From Methylobacter sp015476545 (GTDB lineage: Bacteria > Pseudomonadota > Gammaproteobacteria > Methylococcales > Methylomonadaceae), in assembly GCF_052162025.1 (NCBI RefSeq), contig NZ_CP197401.1, forward strand, positions 2,790,001 through 2,854,000: a stretch of 64,000 bases of DNA. The letters are read 5' to 3'. Shown here piece after piece: positions 1-8,719 of this stretch. Position numbers and translations under genes: made by a program. How positions within the stretch are numbered: position 1 is the stretch's first letter; the number at the start of each line of letters is the position of its first letter. The notes under the pieces were generated by a model that did not search any database, had not been told where the DNA came from, and saw nothing but the letters and a program-made list of their open reading frames with translations.

Positions 1-50
1 ATTTTGAATATGCCCTACCAAGGACATGCAGAAACTTTCAGGCAATAAAA

Positions 51-78
51 AAGGCCTTGGTAAATTACCTAAGGCCTT
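51..78 (-). terminator. Rho-independent terminator of the tRNA operon
   Basis: Two 13-14 base arms (51-63 and 65-78) are inverted repeats with one bulged base. They are flanked by A's at 46-52, which read as a T tract on the minus strand. It lies just beyond the 3' end of tRNA-Asn, so it should end the csrA-tRNA transcript. Confidence 0.75.
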
Positions 79-86
79 GTTTTACT

Positions 87-162
87 TGGCTCCCCCGGAC
101 GGGCTCGAACCGCCGACCTAATGATTAACAGTCATCCGCTCTACCGACTGAGCTACAGGGGA
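87..162 (-). tRNA. tRNA-Asn (GTT)
   Basis: A full cloverleaf reads on the minus strand. The seven-base acceptor arms TCCCCTG and CGGGGGA pair, the D arm holds AGCTCAGTCGGTAGAGC, the anticodon loop carries GTT, the T loop is GGTTCGAGCC, and CCA is encoded (87-89). Length is 76 nt. It is the last of three tRNA genes downstream of csrA and directly precedes the terminator at 51-78. Confidence 0.95.
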
Positions 163-184
163 ATAAACTTTTTGTCTTCTTCAA

Positions 185-261
185 TGGCGCGCCCGGAGAG
201 ATTCGAACTCCCGACCGCTCGGTTCGTAGCCGAGTACTCTATCCAGCTGAGCTACGGGCGC
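185..261 (-). tRNA. tRNA-Arg (ACG)
   Basis: Minus-strand cloverleaf of 77 nt. The acceptor GCGCCCG pairs with CGGGCGC, the anticodon stem CTCGG/CCGAG encloses CTACGAA with anticodon ACG, and CCA is encoded. Known biology: ACG is normally edited to ICG and reads CGU/CGC/CGA. It is the middle gene of the Ser-Arg-Asn tRNA cluster. Confidence 0.95.
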
Positions 262-353
262 CTTGTTGATCCGACTATTATCCTTCTTTACCTCATCCTT
301 GTCAACCTTTATTTTTCATTCTCTTAAAAAACAAAAATCAACCTTTAATTAAG

Positions 354-444
354 TGGCGGAGAGAGAGGGATTCGAACCCTCGATGCGCTTTTGGCACATA
401 CTCCCTTAGCAGGGGAGCGCCTTCGGCCTCTCGGCCATCTCTCC
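354..444 (-). tRNA. tRNA-Ser (GCT)
   Basis: Class II tRNA of 91 nt on the minus strand with the long variable arm typical of serine. The acceptor GGAGAGA pairs with TCTCTCC, the anticodon stem CTCCC/GGGAG encloses CTGCTAA (anticodon GCT), and CCA is encoded. It sits 8 bases after csrA, the csrA-tRNA-Ser-tRNA-Arg order known from pseudomonads and relatives. Confidence 0.95.
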
Positions 445-452
445 TAAAACTT

Positions 453-653
453 TTACTCTTCTGAACCGGTTAAGCCTGTAGACTCGGCCTGTTCTTTTTT
501 AATCCGTTCGTAAATTTCTTCCCTATGAACAGAGACTTCTTTTGGTGCATTAACACCGATGCGAACCTGATTTCCTTTGACTCCAAGAACAGTGACTGTA
601 ACTTCATCACCGATCATCAAAGTCTCTCCTACCCGACGAGTCAAGATAAGCAT
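453..653 (-). CDS. csrA: Carbon storage regulator CsrA/RsmA
   Basis: CsrA is a small dimeric RNA-binding protein that binds GGA motifs in mRNA leaders and controls translation or mRNA stability. The 66-residue protein begins MLILTRRVGE, the family hallmark, and keeps the VHREEIY segment near residues 43-49 that includes the RNA-contacting arginine. The last ten residues are a polar tail, as in other CsrA proteins. A purine-rich ribosome binding site (AGGGAGAAG) precedes the ATG. It lies downstream of lysC and upstream of tRNA-Ser, the conserved gammaproteobacterial arrangement. Confidence 0.97.
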   Translation of the reverse strand: MLILTRRVGETLMIGDEVTVTVLGVKGNQVRIGVNAPKEVSVHREEIYERIKKEQAESTGLTGSEE

Positions 654-763
654 GGCTTCTCCCTATGTCTATTTAAAAACCACTGTTCTTACACAGCATC
701 CAACCAAGAACGACAATTATAGCAGCTTTTTCAGATAAATAAAGTCCTAAGTTAAAATAAAAT

Positions 764-1990
764 CTAAGACTCTATTTCTTGGTCTAGTTTAAAAGCCGCA
801 TGTAATGCTCTGACCGCCAATTCCAAATATTTCTCATCAACAACGACGGAAATTTTAATTTCCGATGTCGATATCATTTTAATGTTTATGCCTTCTTTTG
901 CAAGCGTTTTAAACATAGTGCTGGCAATTCCAGCATGAGAACGCATGCCTACGCCTACAATTGAAACTTTTACTATGCTGTCATCTCCAGTCACTTTTCT
1001 GGCCCCAAGCTCTGCACATCCATTTTCCAACAAAGCTTTTGCTCTGGGATAATCGTTGCGATGCACGGTAAAGGTAAAATCAGTCGTCGCGTCATCAGCA
1101 ATATTCTGGATGATCATATCGACTTCGATATTTGCATCAGCTATCGGCCCAAGAATTTTAAATGCAACCCCTGGTAAGTCAGGCACGCCAGTAATGGTTA
1201 ATTTTGCCTCGTCACGATTAAATGCGATTCCGGAAACTAAAGCACTTTCCATTTGTGATTCCTCATAGGTAATGAGCGTACCCTTACCTTCTGTAAATGA
1301 TGATAATACTCTTAAAGCAACATTATACTTGCCGGCAAACTCTACCGATCTTATTTGCAATACTTTTGAACCCAAGCTGGCCATTTCCAGCATTTCTTCA
1401 AAGGTAATCTTATCAAGTCTGCGGGCTTTCGGTTCTACCCGAGGATCAGTGGTATAAACACCATCCACATCGGTATAGATGTGGCACTCATCGGCTTTCA
1501 AAGCGGCAGCTAAAGCGACAGCGGTCGTATCAGAACCTCCGCGCCCTAGCGTTGTAATATTGTTGTTTTCATCAACCCCCTGAAAACCGGCGACAACCAC
1601 TACTTTACCTGCACTAAGATCAGCTCGCATGCGGGTGTCATCGATATTACGAATGCGCGCTTTCGTATGACTGCTATCGGTCAGAATTTTTACTTGCCCA
1701 CCTGTATAGGAGCATGCTGGGCATCCAAGCTCATGCAAAGCCATACTTAAAAGCGAAACGGTAACCTGCTCTCCTGTGGAAAGCAGAACATCCATTTCTC
1801 TTTCGTTGGGCTGTGGTTGCATTTCTTTTGCCAACGCAACCAGACGATTGGTTTCTCCGCTCATTGCTGAAACGACAACAACAATCTGATCCCCCAGATC
1901 ATGCACTTTTTTAACTTTTTCGGCGACTGCTTTAATACGCTCTACAGAGCCTACCGATGTACCGCCAAATTTATATACATATAATGCCAT
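764..1990 (-). CDS. lysC: Aspartate kinase
   Basis: Phosphorylates aspartate, the first step of the lysine, threonine, methionine and diaminopimelate pathway. The 408-residue chain starts with the kinase signature KFGGTSVGS (residues 7-15) followed by an amino-acid-kinase domain to about residue 245. Two ACT domains follow, visible as SIVGVGM and the paired hydrophobic repeats, which normally bind the feedback inhibitor. Length and layout match stand-alone monofunctional aspartokinases of pseudomonads rather than the bifunctional ThrA type. It follows alaS by 17 bases and is likely co-transcribed with it. Confidence 0.95.
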   Translation of the reverse strand: MALYVYKFGGTSVGSVERIKAVAEKVKKVHDLGDQIVVVVSAMSGETNRLVALAKEMQPQPNEREMDVLLSTGEQVTVSLLSMALHELGCPACSYTGGQVKILTDSSHTKARIRNIDDTRMRADLSAGKVVVVAGFQGVDENNNITTLGRGGSDTTAVALAAALKADECHIYTDVDGVYTTDPRVEPKARRLDKITFEEMLEMASLGSKVLQIRSVEFAGKYNVALRVLSSFTEGKGTLITYEESQMESALVSGIAFNRDEAKLTITGVPDLPGVAFKILGPIADANIEVDMIIQNIADDATTDFTFTVHRNDYPRAKALLENGCAELGARKVTGDDSIVKVSIVGVGMRSHAGIASTMFKTLAKEGINIKMISTSEIKISVVVDEKYLELAVRALHAAFKLDQEIES

Positions 1991-2007
1991 TCACTATAAC
2001 CTTATCT

Positions 2008-4620
2008 TCAAGCATTCATTTGCTCTTGCACCCAAGCAGAAACTTGAGCCAGTGCCTCAGCCAACTTTGACGGATCGTTGCCGCCAGCCTGAGCCATATC
2101 AGGCCGACCGCCGCCTTTGCCGCCGACTTTAGTCGCCACAAAATTAACCAGATCACCGGCTTTTACACGGCCCATCTGATCTTTGGAAACACCTGCACAC
2201 AGCATGACCTTATCGCCCTCGACGACTGCCAGCACGATTGCAGAGCTGCCTAATTTGTTTTTCAGCTGATCCACCATGTCACGCATGGACTTAGGATCAA
2301 CGTCATCAAGTTTAGTGGCCAACACTTTGATCCCATTGACATCGATGGCCTGAGAGCTGAGCTCACCGCCTGCTGAACTTGCCAGTTTCGATTTCAGCCG
2401 CTCCAGCTGTTTTTCCAACGACTTATTCTTTTCTATCAGCTGCTCGACCTTGTCAGATGCCTTGTCCGCCGAACTTTTCAAAAGCCCCGCAATACTGCTC
2501 AATGCTTTATCGCGACTTTCGATCCAGTCGATACAGACACTGCCAGTAACCGCCTCAATACGTCTGACGCCAGCAGCAATACCCGTTTCGCTGATTATCT
2601 TAAAGCAACCTATATCGCCTGATCGCTCAACATGCGTACCGCCGCACAGCTCGGTTGAGAAGTCGCCGATTTTTAAGACCCTGACTTCGTCGCCATATTT
2701 TTCGCCGAACAAGGCCATGGCTCCGGCATTCATAGCTTCATCTTTTGCCATAATCTGCGCAGAAACAGGATTATTCATGCGGATCTGCTCATTGACCAGG
2801 CGCTCAACAGTACTGATTTCGTCAGCCGTTACCGGCTCAAAATGGGAAAAGTCAAAACGCAAGCGCTCCGGGTTAACCAGTGAGCCTTTTTGAGCCACAT
2901 GCTCGCCCAAGACTTTTCTTAATGCCGCATGCAACAAATGCGTGGCAGAGTGATTCAATTCGGTTGCTTTTCTATCTGCTGCACTGACACGCGCATCGCA
3001 CAATTGTCCCTTGTTTAGTGTTCCGGCAGTCACCCTACCTTTATGCAAGAACAGATTACTGCCCTGCTTTTGTGTATCGGTAACTTCAAATATTGCACCA
3101 CCGGCTTCAATTTTGCCGCAATCACCTACCTGACCGCCGGATTCAGCATAGAAAGGCGTCTTATCCAGAACCACAATGCCTTCATCGCCTTCTTTGAGGC
3201 TATCGACCGGCTGACCTTTTTGGTACAGACCTATGATATGCACCTGATCATCGAGTTGTCCGTAACCGGTAAATTCGGTCTGCACGTCCAGCTTGATATC
3301 CTGATCGTAATCGGCCCCGAAACTGCTGGCCAGCCGCGCTCGTTCCCGTTGCTCAGACATAGCCATTTCAAATCCGGCGTGATCGACAGTGAGATTGTTT
3401 TCACGGGCAAAGTCAGCCGTCAAATCCACTGGAAAACCATAAGTATCATAAAGCTGAAATACAGTCTCGCCAGGAATCACAGAGCCTTCCATTTTGGCCA
3501 CGCAGGCTTCAAGGATTTTCATGCCTTGTTCCAAGGTTTCAGCAAAACGCTCTTCTTCCTTTTTCAGTACGCGTTCAACCTGTGCCTGCCCGTTTTTAAG
3601 CTCAGGGTAAGCTTCGCCCATTGCTTCGACCAGTGGGGCGACCAATTTGTAGAAAAACACCTCACGGATACCTAGACGATAACCGTGGCGAATAGCCCGG
3701 CGAATGATGCGCCGCAAGACATAACCACGTCCCTCATTTGAAGGCATGACGCTATCAGCCACTAAGAAGGCGCAGGAACGGATATGATCGGCGATCACGC
3801 GCAATGAACTTTGCGTTAAATCATGGGTTCCGGCAATCTCGGCCGCAGCCCGCAGCAATTTCTGAAACAGATCAATCTCATAATTGCTGTGTACGCCCTG
3901 CATTACCGCAGAAATCCGCTCAAGCCCCATGCCGGTATCAACAGAAGGTTTGGGCAGTGGATGCAAATTGCCTTCACTGTCGCGATCATATTGCATGAAT
4001 ACCAGGTTCCAGATTTCGATATATCTGTCGCCGTCTTCATCCGGCGAACCTGGAGGGCCGCCGGCAATTCCTTCGCCGTGATCATAGAATATTTCAGTAC
4101 AAGGCCCGCAAGGCCCTACGTCGCCCATAGACCAGAAATTATCCTTGGCGCCGATTCTTGAGAATCGGTTTGGATCAATCCCAACATCCTGAAGCCATAT
4201 TTTTTCCGCTTCGGAGTCTTCCTCAAAAACAGTCACCCATAATTTCTGCGGCGGAATATCCAACTCTTTCGTTAAAAATTCCCAGGCATAATAAATCGCT
4301 TCTTTCTTGAAATAGTCGCCGAAACTGAAATTGCCCAGCATTTCAAAAAAGGTATGATGGCGCGCCGTATAACCGACATTTTCCAAATCGTTATGCTTGC
4401 CGCCCGCCCTGACGCAGCGCTGACTAGTCACCGCCCGGTTATAATCACGGTGCTCTCTGCCTAGGAATACATCTTTAAACTGCACCATGCCGGCATTGGT
4501 GAATAACAATGTCGGGTCATTGCCGGGCACCAGGGAGCTTGAAGGCTGTACAGAATGTCCTCGTTCACGAAAGAATTCCAGAAAAGCAGTGCGCAGTTCT
4601 GAGCTAGTCATTTTTTTCAT
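2008..4620 (-). CDS. alaS: Alanyl-tRNA synthetase
   Basis: Charges tRNA-Ala and edits mischarged Ser/Gly. The 870 residues are the normal bacterial length. Visible signatures are the class II motif around TNAGMVQFKDVFLG near residue 45, the editing-site zinc ligands HSATH near residue 560 and CGGTH near residue 665, and a C-terminal coiled coil followed by the C-Ala domain with GGKGGGRPDMAQ. The gene follows recX by 28 bases and precedes lysC by 17, so recA-recX-alaS-lysC probably share transcripts. Confidence 0.98.
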   Translation of the reverse strand: MKKMTSSELRTAFLEFFRERGHSVQPSSSLVPGNDPTLLFTNAGMVQFKDVFLGREHRDYNRAVTSQRCVRAGGKHNDLENVGYTARHHTFFEMLGNFSFGDYFKKEAIYYAWEFLTKELDIPPQKLWVTVFEEDSEAEKIWLQDVGIDPNRFSRIGAKDNFWSMGDVGPCGPCTEIFYDHGEGIAGGPPGSPDEDGDRYIEIWNLVFMQYDRDSEGNLHPLPKPSVDTGMGLERISAVMQGVHSNYEIDLFQKLLRAAAEIAGTHDLTQSSLRVIADHIRSCAFLVADSVMPSNEGRGYVLRRIIRRAIRHGYRLGIREVFFYKLVAPLVEAMGEAYPELKNGQAQVERVLKKEEERFAETLEQGMKILEACVAKMEGSVIPGETVFQLYDTYGFPVDLTADFARENNLTVDHAGFEMAMSEQRERARLASSFGADYDQDIKLDVQTEFTGYGQLDDQVHIIGLYQKGQPVDSLKEGDEGIVVLDKTPFYAESGGQVGDCGKIEAGGAIFEVTDTQKQGSNLFLHKGRVTAGTLNKGQLCDARVSAADRKATELNHSATHLLHAALRKVLGEHVAQKGSLVNPERLRFDFSHFEPVTADEISTVERLVNEQIRMNNPVSAQIMAKDEAMNAGAMALFGEKYGDEVRVLKIGDFSTELCGGTHVERSGDIGCFKIISETGIAAGVRRIEAVTGSVCIDWIESRDKALSSIAGLLKSSADKASDKVEQLIEKNKSLEKQLERLKSKLASSAGGELSSQAIDVNGIKVLATKLDDVDPKSMRDMVDQLKNKLGSSAIVLAVVEGDKVMLCAGVSKDQMGRVKAGDLVNFVATKVGGKGGGRPDMAQAGGNDPSKLAEALAQVSAWVQEQMNA

Positions 4621-4648
4621 GGTAATGGTAAATAAATGATTTTTAAAA

Positions 4649-5116
4649 CTAAAATTTATTCTTGTTAATATTCAAATGGTCAAGCAAAGCGCTGATCATT
4701 TCACCAGTAAAGCCGCGGTGCAACAAAAATCGACTGCGTTTAGCCCACTCGTTTCTGTCCAGATTCTTTTTATGGTTGTATTTTTTGTTGTAAACCTGTT
4801 CCAGCAAGTCCATCCAGCTACTGGCAGACGCCTGCAAAACTGCGTCTAAATCAATCTCGTCAACACCATTTTGCCGCAGTTCATATTCAATACGAACAGG
4901 TCCGTAGCCTTTCTGTATGCGGTAGCGAGCGTAGTTCTGCGCATAACGTTGATCATCCTGCCAGCCTTGCTGTGCCAATTCATCAATGACAGCCGATACA
5001 TCTTCCCTATCAAAGCCTTTGCCTGTCAGCTTGTTGAGCAATTCTTTCCGGCTGTGATCTCTACGGGCCAGCAATCGCAGGCAAGTTTCTTTAATATCCT
5101 TATGAACGTCATTCAC
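4649..5116 (-). CDS. recX: RecX regulatory protein
   Basis: RecX binds RecA filaments and inhibits their extension. This 155-residue protein has the family's tandem three-helix repeats, with the signatures LARRDHSRKEL near residue 16 and GYGPVRIEYELRQNGV near residue 70. It lies 24 bases downstream of recA, the usual arrangement in which recX is made at low level by read-through from the SOS-controlled recA promoter. Nothing unusual is seen in the reading frame. Confidence 0.93.
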   Translation of the reverse strand: MNDVHKDIKETCLRLLARRDHSRKELLNKLTGKGFDREDVSAVIDELAQQGWQDDQRYAQNYARYRIQKGYGPVRIEYELRQNGVDEIDLDAVLQASASSWMDLLEQVYNKKYNHKKNLDRNEWAKRSRFLLHRGFTGEMISALLDHLNINKNKF

Positions 5117-5140
5117 AACAGGCTATGAGGACTAAATGGA

Positions 5141-6178
5141 CTATTCGCTTTCATCAGTAAAGCTAGGTTCCTCACTGAACTCGACTCTTCGGCCGAACGC
5201 TTCGGCCCGTATTTTGTCTTCGATCTCTTTGGCCATGTCGGGATGCTCTTTCAGGAAGGCTTTGGCATTGTCCCTGCCTTGGCCGATTTTTTCATTACCG
5301 TAACTATACCAGGAACCCGATTTTTGAATAAAACCGTAATTGACTCCTAAGTCAACCAACTCACCCAGAAACGACACGCCTTCGTTATACAAAATCTCAA
5401 ATTCGGCCTGCTTGAAAGGCGGAGCGACTTTGTTTTTAACCACTTTTACGCGGGTTTCATTGCCTATCACTTCCTCACCTTTCTTAACCGAACCGATGCG
5501 TCGGATATCCATCCGCACTGAAGCATAGAATTTAAGCGCATTACCGCCGGTTGTGGTTTCCGGACTGCCGAACATGACCCCGATTTTCATCCTGATCTGG
5601 TTGATAAAAATAACCAGTGTATTGGAGCGTTTGATATTGGCAGTCAATTTCCTTAATGCCTGGGACATTAAACGTGCCTGTAGGCCCATGTGCGAATCGC
5701 CCATATCGCCTTCAATTTCGGCTTTAGGCGTCAAGGCCGCGACCGAGTCGACGACGACCACATCAACAGCGCCTGAACGCACCAGCATATCGGTGATCTC
5801 CAAGGCTTGTTCGCCAGTGTCGGGCTGGGACACCAACAAATCATCGACATTGACGCCGATTTTTTCGGCATAACCAGGGTCCAACGCGTGCTCGGCATCG
5901 ACAAATGCCGCCGTACCGCCGAGCTTTTGCATTTCAGCGATGACTTGCAGTGTCAAGGTAGTCTTACCGGAAGATTCAGGCCCATAAATTTCCACGATAC
6001 GGCCGCGAGGCAAGCCTCCACAACCCAGCGCAATGTCCAAGCTCAGAGAACCGGTAGAAACCACTTCGATATCACGCGCGGCGGCCACATCGCCCATGCG
6101 CATGACAGAGCCTTTGCCGAACTGTTTTTCTATCTGCATCAGCGCTGCGCCCAGCGCTTTCTTCTTGTTCTCGTCCAT
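5141..6178 (-). CDS. recA: Recombinase RecA
   Basis: ATP-dependent strand-exchange protein and co-protease for LexA cleavage. The 345-residue protein keeps Walker A GPESSGKT (residues 66-73), the Walker B region VVVVDSVAAL, loop regions MGLQARLMSQALRKL and NQIRMKIGVMFG-type sequence, and an acidic tail ending SFTDESE. The C-terminal acidic tail and length are typical of proteobacteria. A LexA-box-like site lies about 41 bases upstream of the ATG (see 6219-6234). Confidence 0.98.
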   Translation of the reverse strand: MDENKKKALGAALMQIEKQFGKGSVMRMGDVAAARDIEVVSTGSLSLDIALGCGGLPRGRIVEIYGPESSGKTTLTLQVIAEMQKLGGTAAFVDAEHALDPGYAEKIGVNVDDLLVSQPDTGEQALEITDMLVRSGAVDVVVVDSVAALTPKAEIEGDMGDSHMGLQARLMSQALRKLTANIKRSNTLVIFINQIRMKIGVMFGSPETTTGGNALKFYASVRMDIRRIGSVKKGEEVIGNETRVKVVKNKVAPPFKQAEFEILYNEGVSFLGELVDLGVNYGFIQKSGSWYSYGNEKIGQGRDNAKAFLKEHPDMAKEIEDKIRAEAFGRRVEFSEEPSFTDESE

Positions 6179-6218
6179 TGTTTATGTCCTGTATGTAAAG
6201 AAGTATTACCCAATCGAA

Positions 6219-6234
6219 CTGTTTATTATCACAT
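6219..6234 (-). promoter_or_regulatory. Candidate LexA (SOS) box upstream of recA
   Basis: The minus strand reads ATGT-N8-ACAG, one base off the gammaproteobacterial LexA consensus CTGT-N8-ACAG, with an AT-rich centre. It is 41 bases upstream of the recA start. The position is right for SOS control, but one half-site is imperfect. Confidence 0.45.
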
Positions 6235-6289
6235 AGAGATATGCATTCGGATAGTTTTGATTTTCAAATCAAGATTTATCTTTATGATA

Positions 6290-7450
6290 TTAAATTGCTT
6301 CATTTTTAGACAGCATAGTCCAAGCGAGTTCCGCCATGTTCTTTGAGCCTCCGCCTTCGCCCAACTGCGCTTTAACCTGGGTTAAATTGTCGCGCATCGC
6401 ATCGGCATAGACCTTGTCGGTCAAAATCCGGTTAACTTCCGCAGCCAGATTTTCCGAAGTCGCTTCATGTTGAATAAACTCCTTTACGATCCCTCTGCCG
6501 GCAATAATGTTGGGCAATCCAATAAACTGCGTCTTTACCAGCCATCTGCCAAGTATGTAGGTCAGCGATGAAAGCTTATAGGTGATAACCATAGGCACGA
6601 TTAATAAAGCAATTTCCAGCGTTGCCGTGCCCGAAGTCGTCATGACTACATCGCAGCATTGAATCACATCATAAGGCTGATTTTTTACCGTAATAATTTT
6701 AACCGGCGACTGACTCAAATACGCTTCAAGTAAGGCATCGCTGATCGAGTCGGCCTGAGGCAGCAGAAACTGGACTTCATGCATATCATTTTGAATTTCT
6801 TCGGCGGCTTTCAGCATGACCGGCAGCATGCGCTTGATCTCATTGGCGCGACTTCCCGGCAATAGGCCGATAATCGTCTTTTTTTGATCCAGCCCAAAAC
6901 GCACTAAATCTTCTTCCTTCGAATGCTGGGCGTGGACTTTGTCGACAGACGGATGCCCAACATAACGAACCGGCACACTTTCGGCTTCATAATAAGCCGT
7001 CTCAAAAGGAAAGATAACGGCCATCATATCGATCACTTCGCCGTATTTCTTGACTCGCCCGGGGCGCCATGCCCATATCTGTGGACTGACATAGAACAAT
7101 ACTTTGATACCGCATTGCTTGGCATATCGCGCCAGTTTGAAGTTAAACTCCTTATAATCGACGCAAACCAGCAAATCAGGTTGCTCATCGGAGATTAGCT
7201 TCTGCATGAGCTTTAATGCGCGGCGGATTTCGCCATAATGCTTTATAACCTCGACAAGACCGATTACGGCGATATTCGATGAATCATAGCGAACATCGAT
7301 ACCCGCCTGAGCCATTTTTGCGCCGCCCATGCCAATGCCTTGGATATCAGGCCGATATTTGCGCAATTCCAGAAACATATTGGCAGCATGCTGATCACCC
7401 GAGGATTCGCCAGCGCTAAACAGGACAGTTAAGGGTTTGTTGTGTGACAA
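6290..7450 (-). CDS. lpxB: Lipid-A-disaccharide synthase
   Basis: Joins lipid X and a UDP-diacyl sugar to form the lipid A disaccharide at the inner membrane. The sequence shows the LpxB N-terminus FSAGESSGD near residue 12, VCVDYKEFN near residue 90, FYVSPQIWAWRPGR, FPFE, YVGHP and TTSGTATLE. I place the start at TTG 7450 (386 residues), preceded by AGG at good spacing. An in-frame TTG at 7489 would put its ribosome binding site inside the terminator at 7493-7517 and add 13 atypical residues. No ATG is available. Upstream gnnB and gnnA probably supply its unusual substrate. Confidence 0.93.
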   Translation of the reverse strand: MSHNKPLTVLFSAGESSGDQHAANMFLELRKYRPDIQGIGMGGAKMAQAGIDVRYDSSNIAVIGLVEVIKHYGEIRRALKLMQKLISDEQPDLLVCVDYKEFNFKLARYAKQCGIKVLFYVSPQIWAWRPGRVKKYGEVIDMMAVIFPFETAYYEAESVPVRYVGHPSVDKVHAQHSKEEDLVRFGLDQKKTIIGLLPGSRANEIKRMLPVMLKAAEEIQNDMHEVQFLLPQADSISDALLEAYLSQSPVKIITVKNQPYDVIQCCDVVMTTSGTATLEIALLIVPMVITYKLSSLTYILGRWLVKTQFIGLPNIIAGRGIVKEFIQHEATSENLAAEVNRILTDKVYADAMRDNLTQVKAQLGEGGGSKNMAELAWTMLSKNEAI

Positions 7451-7492
7451 GAAATAACCTATTAAGTAAATAATATCAGCGACTACCAAACA

Positions 7493-7517
7493 AAAGGCCG
7501 ACTAAGAGCCGGCCTTT
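7493..7517 (-). terminator. Terminator between gnnB and lpxB
   Basis: An 8-base-pair GC-rich stem (AAAGGCCG with CGGCCTTT) and 9-base loop is followed on the minus strand by TTTTG. It lies about 48 bases after the gnnB stop and just before lpxB, so lpxB needs read-through or its own promoter. Confidence 0.75.
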
Positions 7518-7564
7518 ATTGGTATTGCGTCAGTTTTTATCGCTTGATCAATCCTGCGATAAGT

Positions 7565-8662
7565 TTAAGCGGTTAAAACCTCACGGATAACACTGACAAT
7601 TTCTTTGATAGTCGCATCAGCCAGATAAGGACAGATCGGCAGCGAGAAACAATTGGCCGCAACAGACTCAGTCACAGGCAGGCTCAATTCCGCGCACTCC
7701 TCTTTGAAAACGTTTTGCTTATGCAATGGCACCGGATAATACACGGCGCAGCCTATTTGCTTGTCCTGCAAGGCTTTTATCACATCATCCCGGCGATCGC
7801 ACAGCAAGGTATACTGATGATACACGTGCTCGCCCAGACCATCTTCAAACGGCGTCGCCAATGGCAAGTCAGCCATTAATTCCGAGTAAAGATGCGCGGC
7901 ATGACGGCGGCCTTTATTGTACTGATCGATCCGTTTCAGCTTGGCTCTCAGAATTACCGCCTGCATGTCATCGAGGCGGCTGTTATAGCCAATGACATCA
8001 TGATAATAACGTACGTCGGAGCCGTGGTTGCGCAGCTGCTTAATCTTGGCAGCGGTTTCATCGGAGTTTGTCGTCACCAGACCGCCATCTCCGAAGGCGC
8101 CCAGGTTTTTGCTCGGAAAGAAGCTGAAGCCAGCCGCATGCCCGATAGCGCCGGTCTGTTTGCCATTGATGCTGGCGCCGAATGATTGACAGCAATCTTC
8201 GATCAGCTTCAGATTGTGTTCATCGCATAGCTTTTGAATTTTAGCCATGTCAGCCGGCTGGCCAAACAAATGCACGGGCATCACCGCTTTAGTTTTAGGC
8301 GTAATGGCTTTTTCTATGGCTTCCGGCGAGATATTGAAAGTCTTTGGATCGATATCGACAAAGACCGGCTTGGCGCCGACGTATTTGATCGCTTCGGCCG
8401 TAGCAATAAAAGTGAAGGCGGTAGTGATGACTTCATCACCAGCGCCGATGCCTTCCGCAATCAATGCCAGATGCAGGGCATCGGTTCCTGAAGCCACGCC
8501 GATGGCATGTTTGACCCCCAGATATTCAGCCGCTTCTTTTTCAAATGCCTGTACATTAGGGCCTAGAATAAACGAGCAGTTTGCTATTGTCTCAGCCAGC
8601 CCTTGCTCAATTTCGTCTTTAATTTCAGCGTATTGAGCCTTCAGGTTTACCATTGGTATCAT
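7565..8662 (-). CDS. gnnB: Sugar 3-aminotransferase, GnnB-like (DegT/DnrJ/EryC1 family)
   Basis: A 365-residue PLP-dependent sugar aminotransferase. Visible are GVASGTDALHLAL (residues 55-67), the AFTFIATAEA block near 82, EDCCQSFGA near 155, and the PLP lysine in FFPSKNLGAFGDGG (Lys185). Known biology: in Acidithiobacillus ferrooxidans GnnB transaminates the 3-keto sugar made by GnnA to give UDP-GlcNAc3N, the precursor of lipid A with four amide-linked chains, and gnnA/gnnB sit beside lpx genes. Here it lies between gnnA and lpxB, so the same role is inferred. A WbpE-like O-antigen role is the alternative. Confidence 0.82.
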   Translation of the reverse strand: MIPMVNLKAQYAEIKDEIEQGLAETIANCSFILGPNVQAFEKEAAEYLGVKHAIGVASGTDALHLALIAEGIGAGDEVITTAFTFIATAEAIKYVGAKPVFVDIDPKTFNISPEAIEKAITPKTKAVMPVHLFGQPADMAKIQKLCDEHNLKLIEDCCQSFGASINGKQTGAIGHAAGFSFFPSKNLGAFGDGGLVTTNSDETAAKIKQLRNHGSDVRYYHDVIGYNSRLDDMQAVILRAKLKRIDQYNKGRRHAAHLYSELMADLPLATPFEDGLGEHVYHQYTLLCDRRDDVIKALQDKQIGCAVYYPVPLHKQNVFKEECAELSLPVTESVAANCFSLPICPYLADATIKEIVSVIREVLTA

Positions 8663-8719
8663 ATTGTTATTGCCTTTTATTTATTCAGAAAATCTTATAG
8701 CGTAATATAAAAAGTGCGG

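Noticed and set aside
1..444. tRNA genes as an integration (attachment) site for a mobile island
   Set aside because: No integrase or direct repeat of the tRNA 3' ends is visible. The neighbours are conserved housekeeping genes in their usual order.
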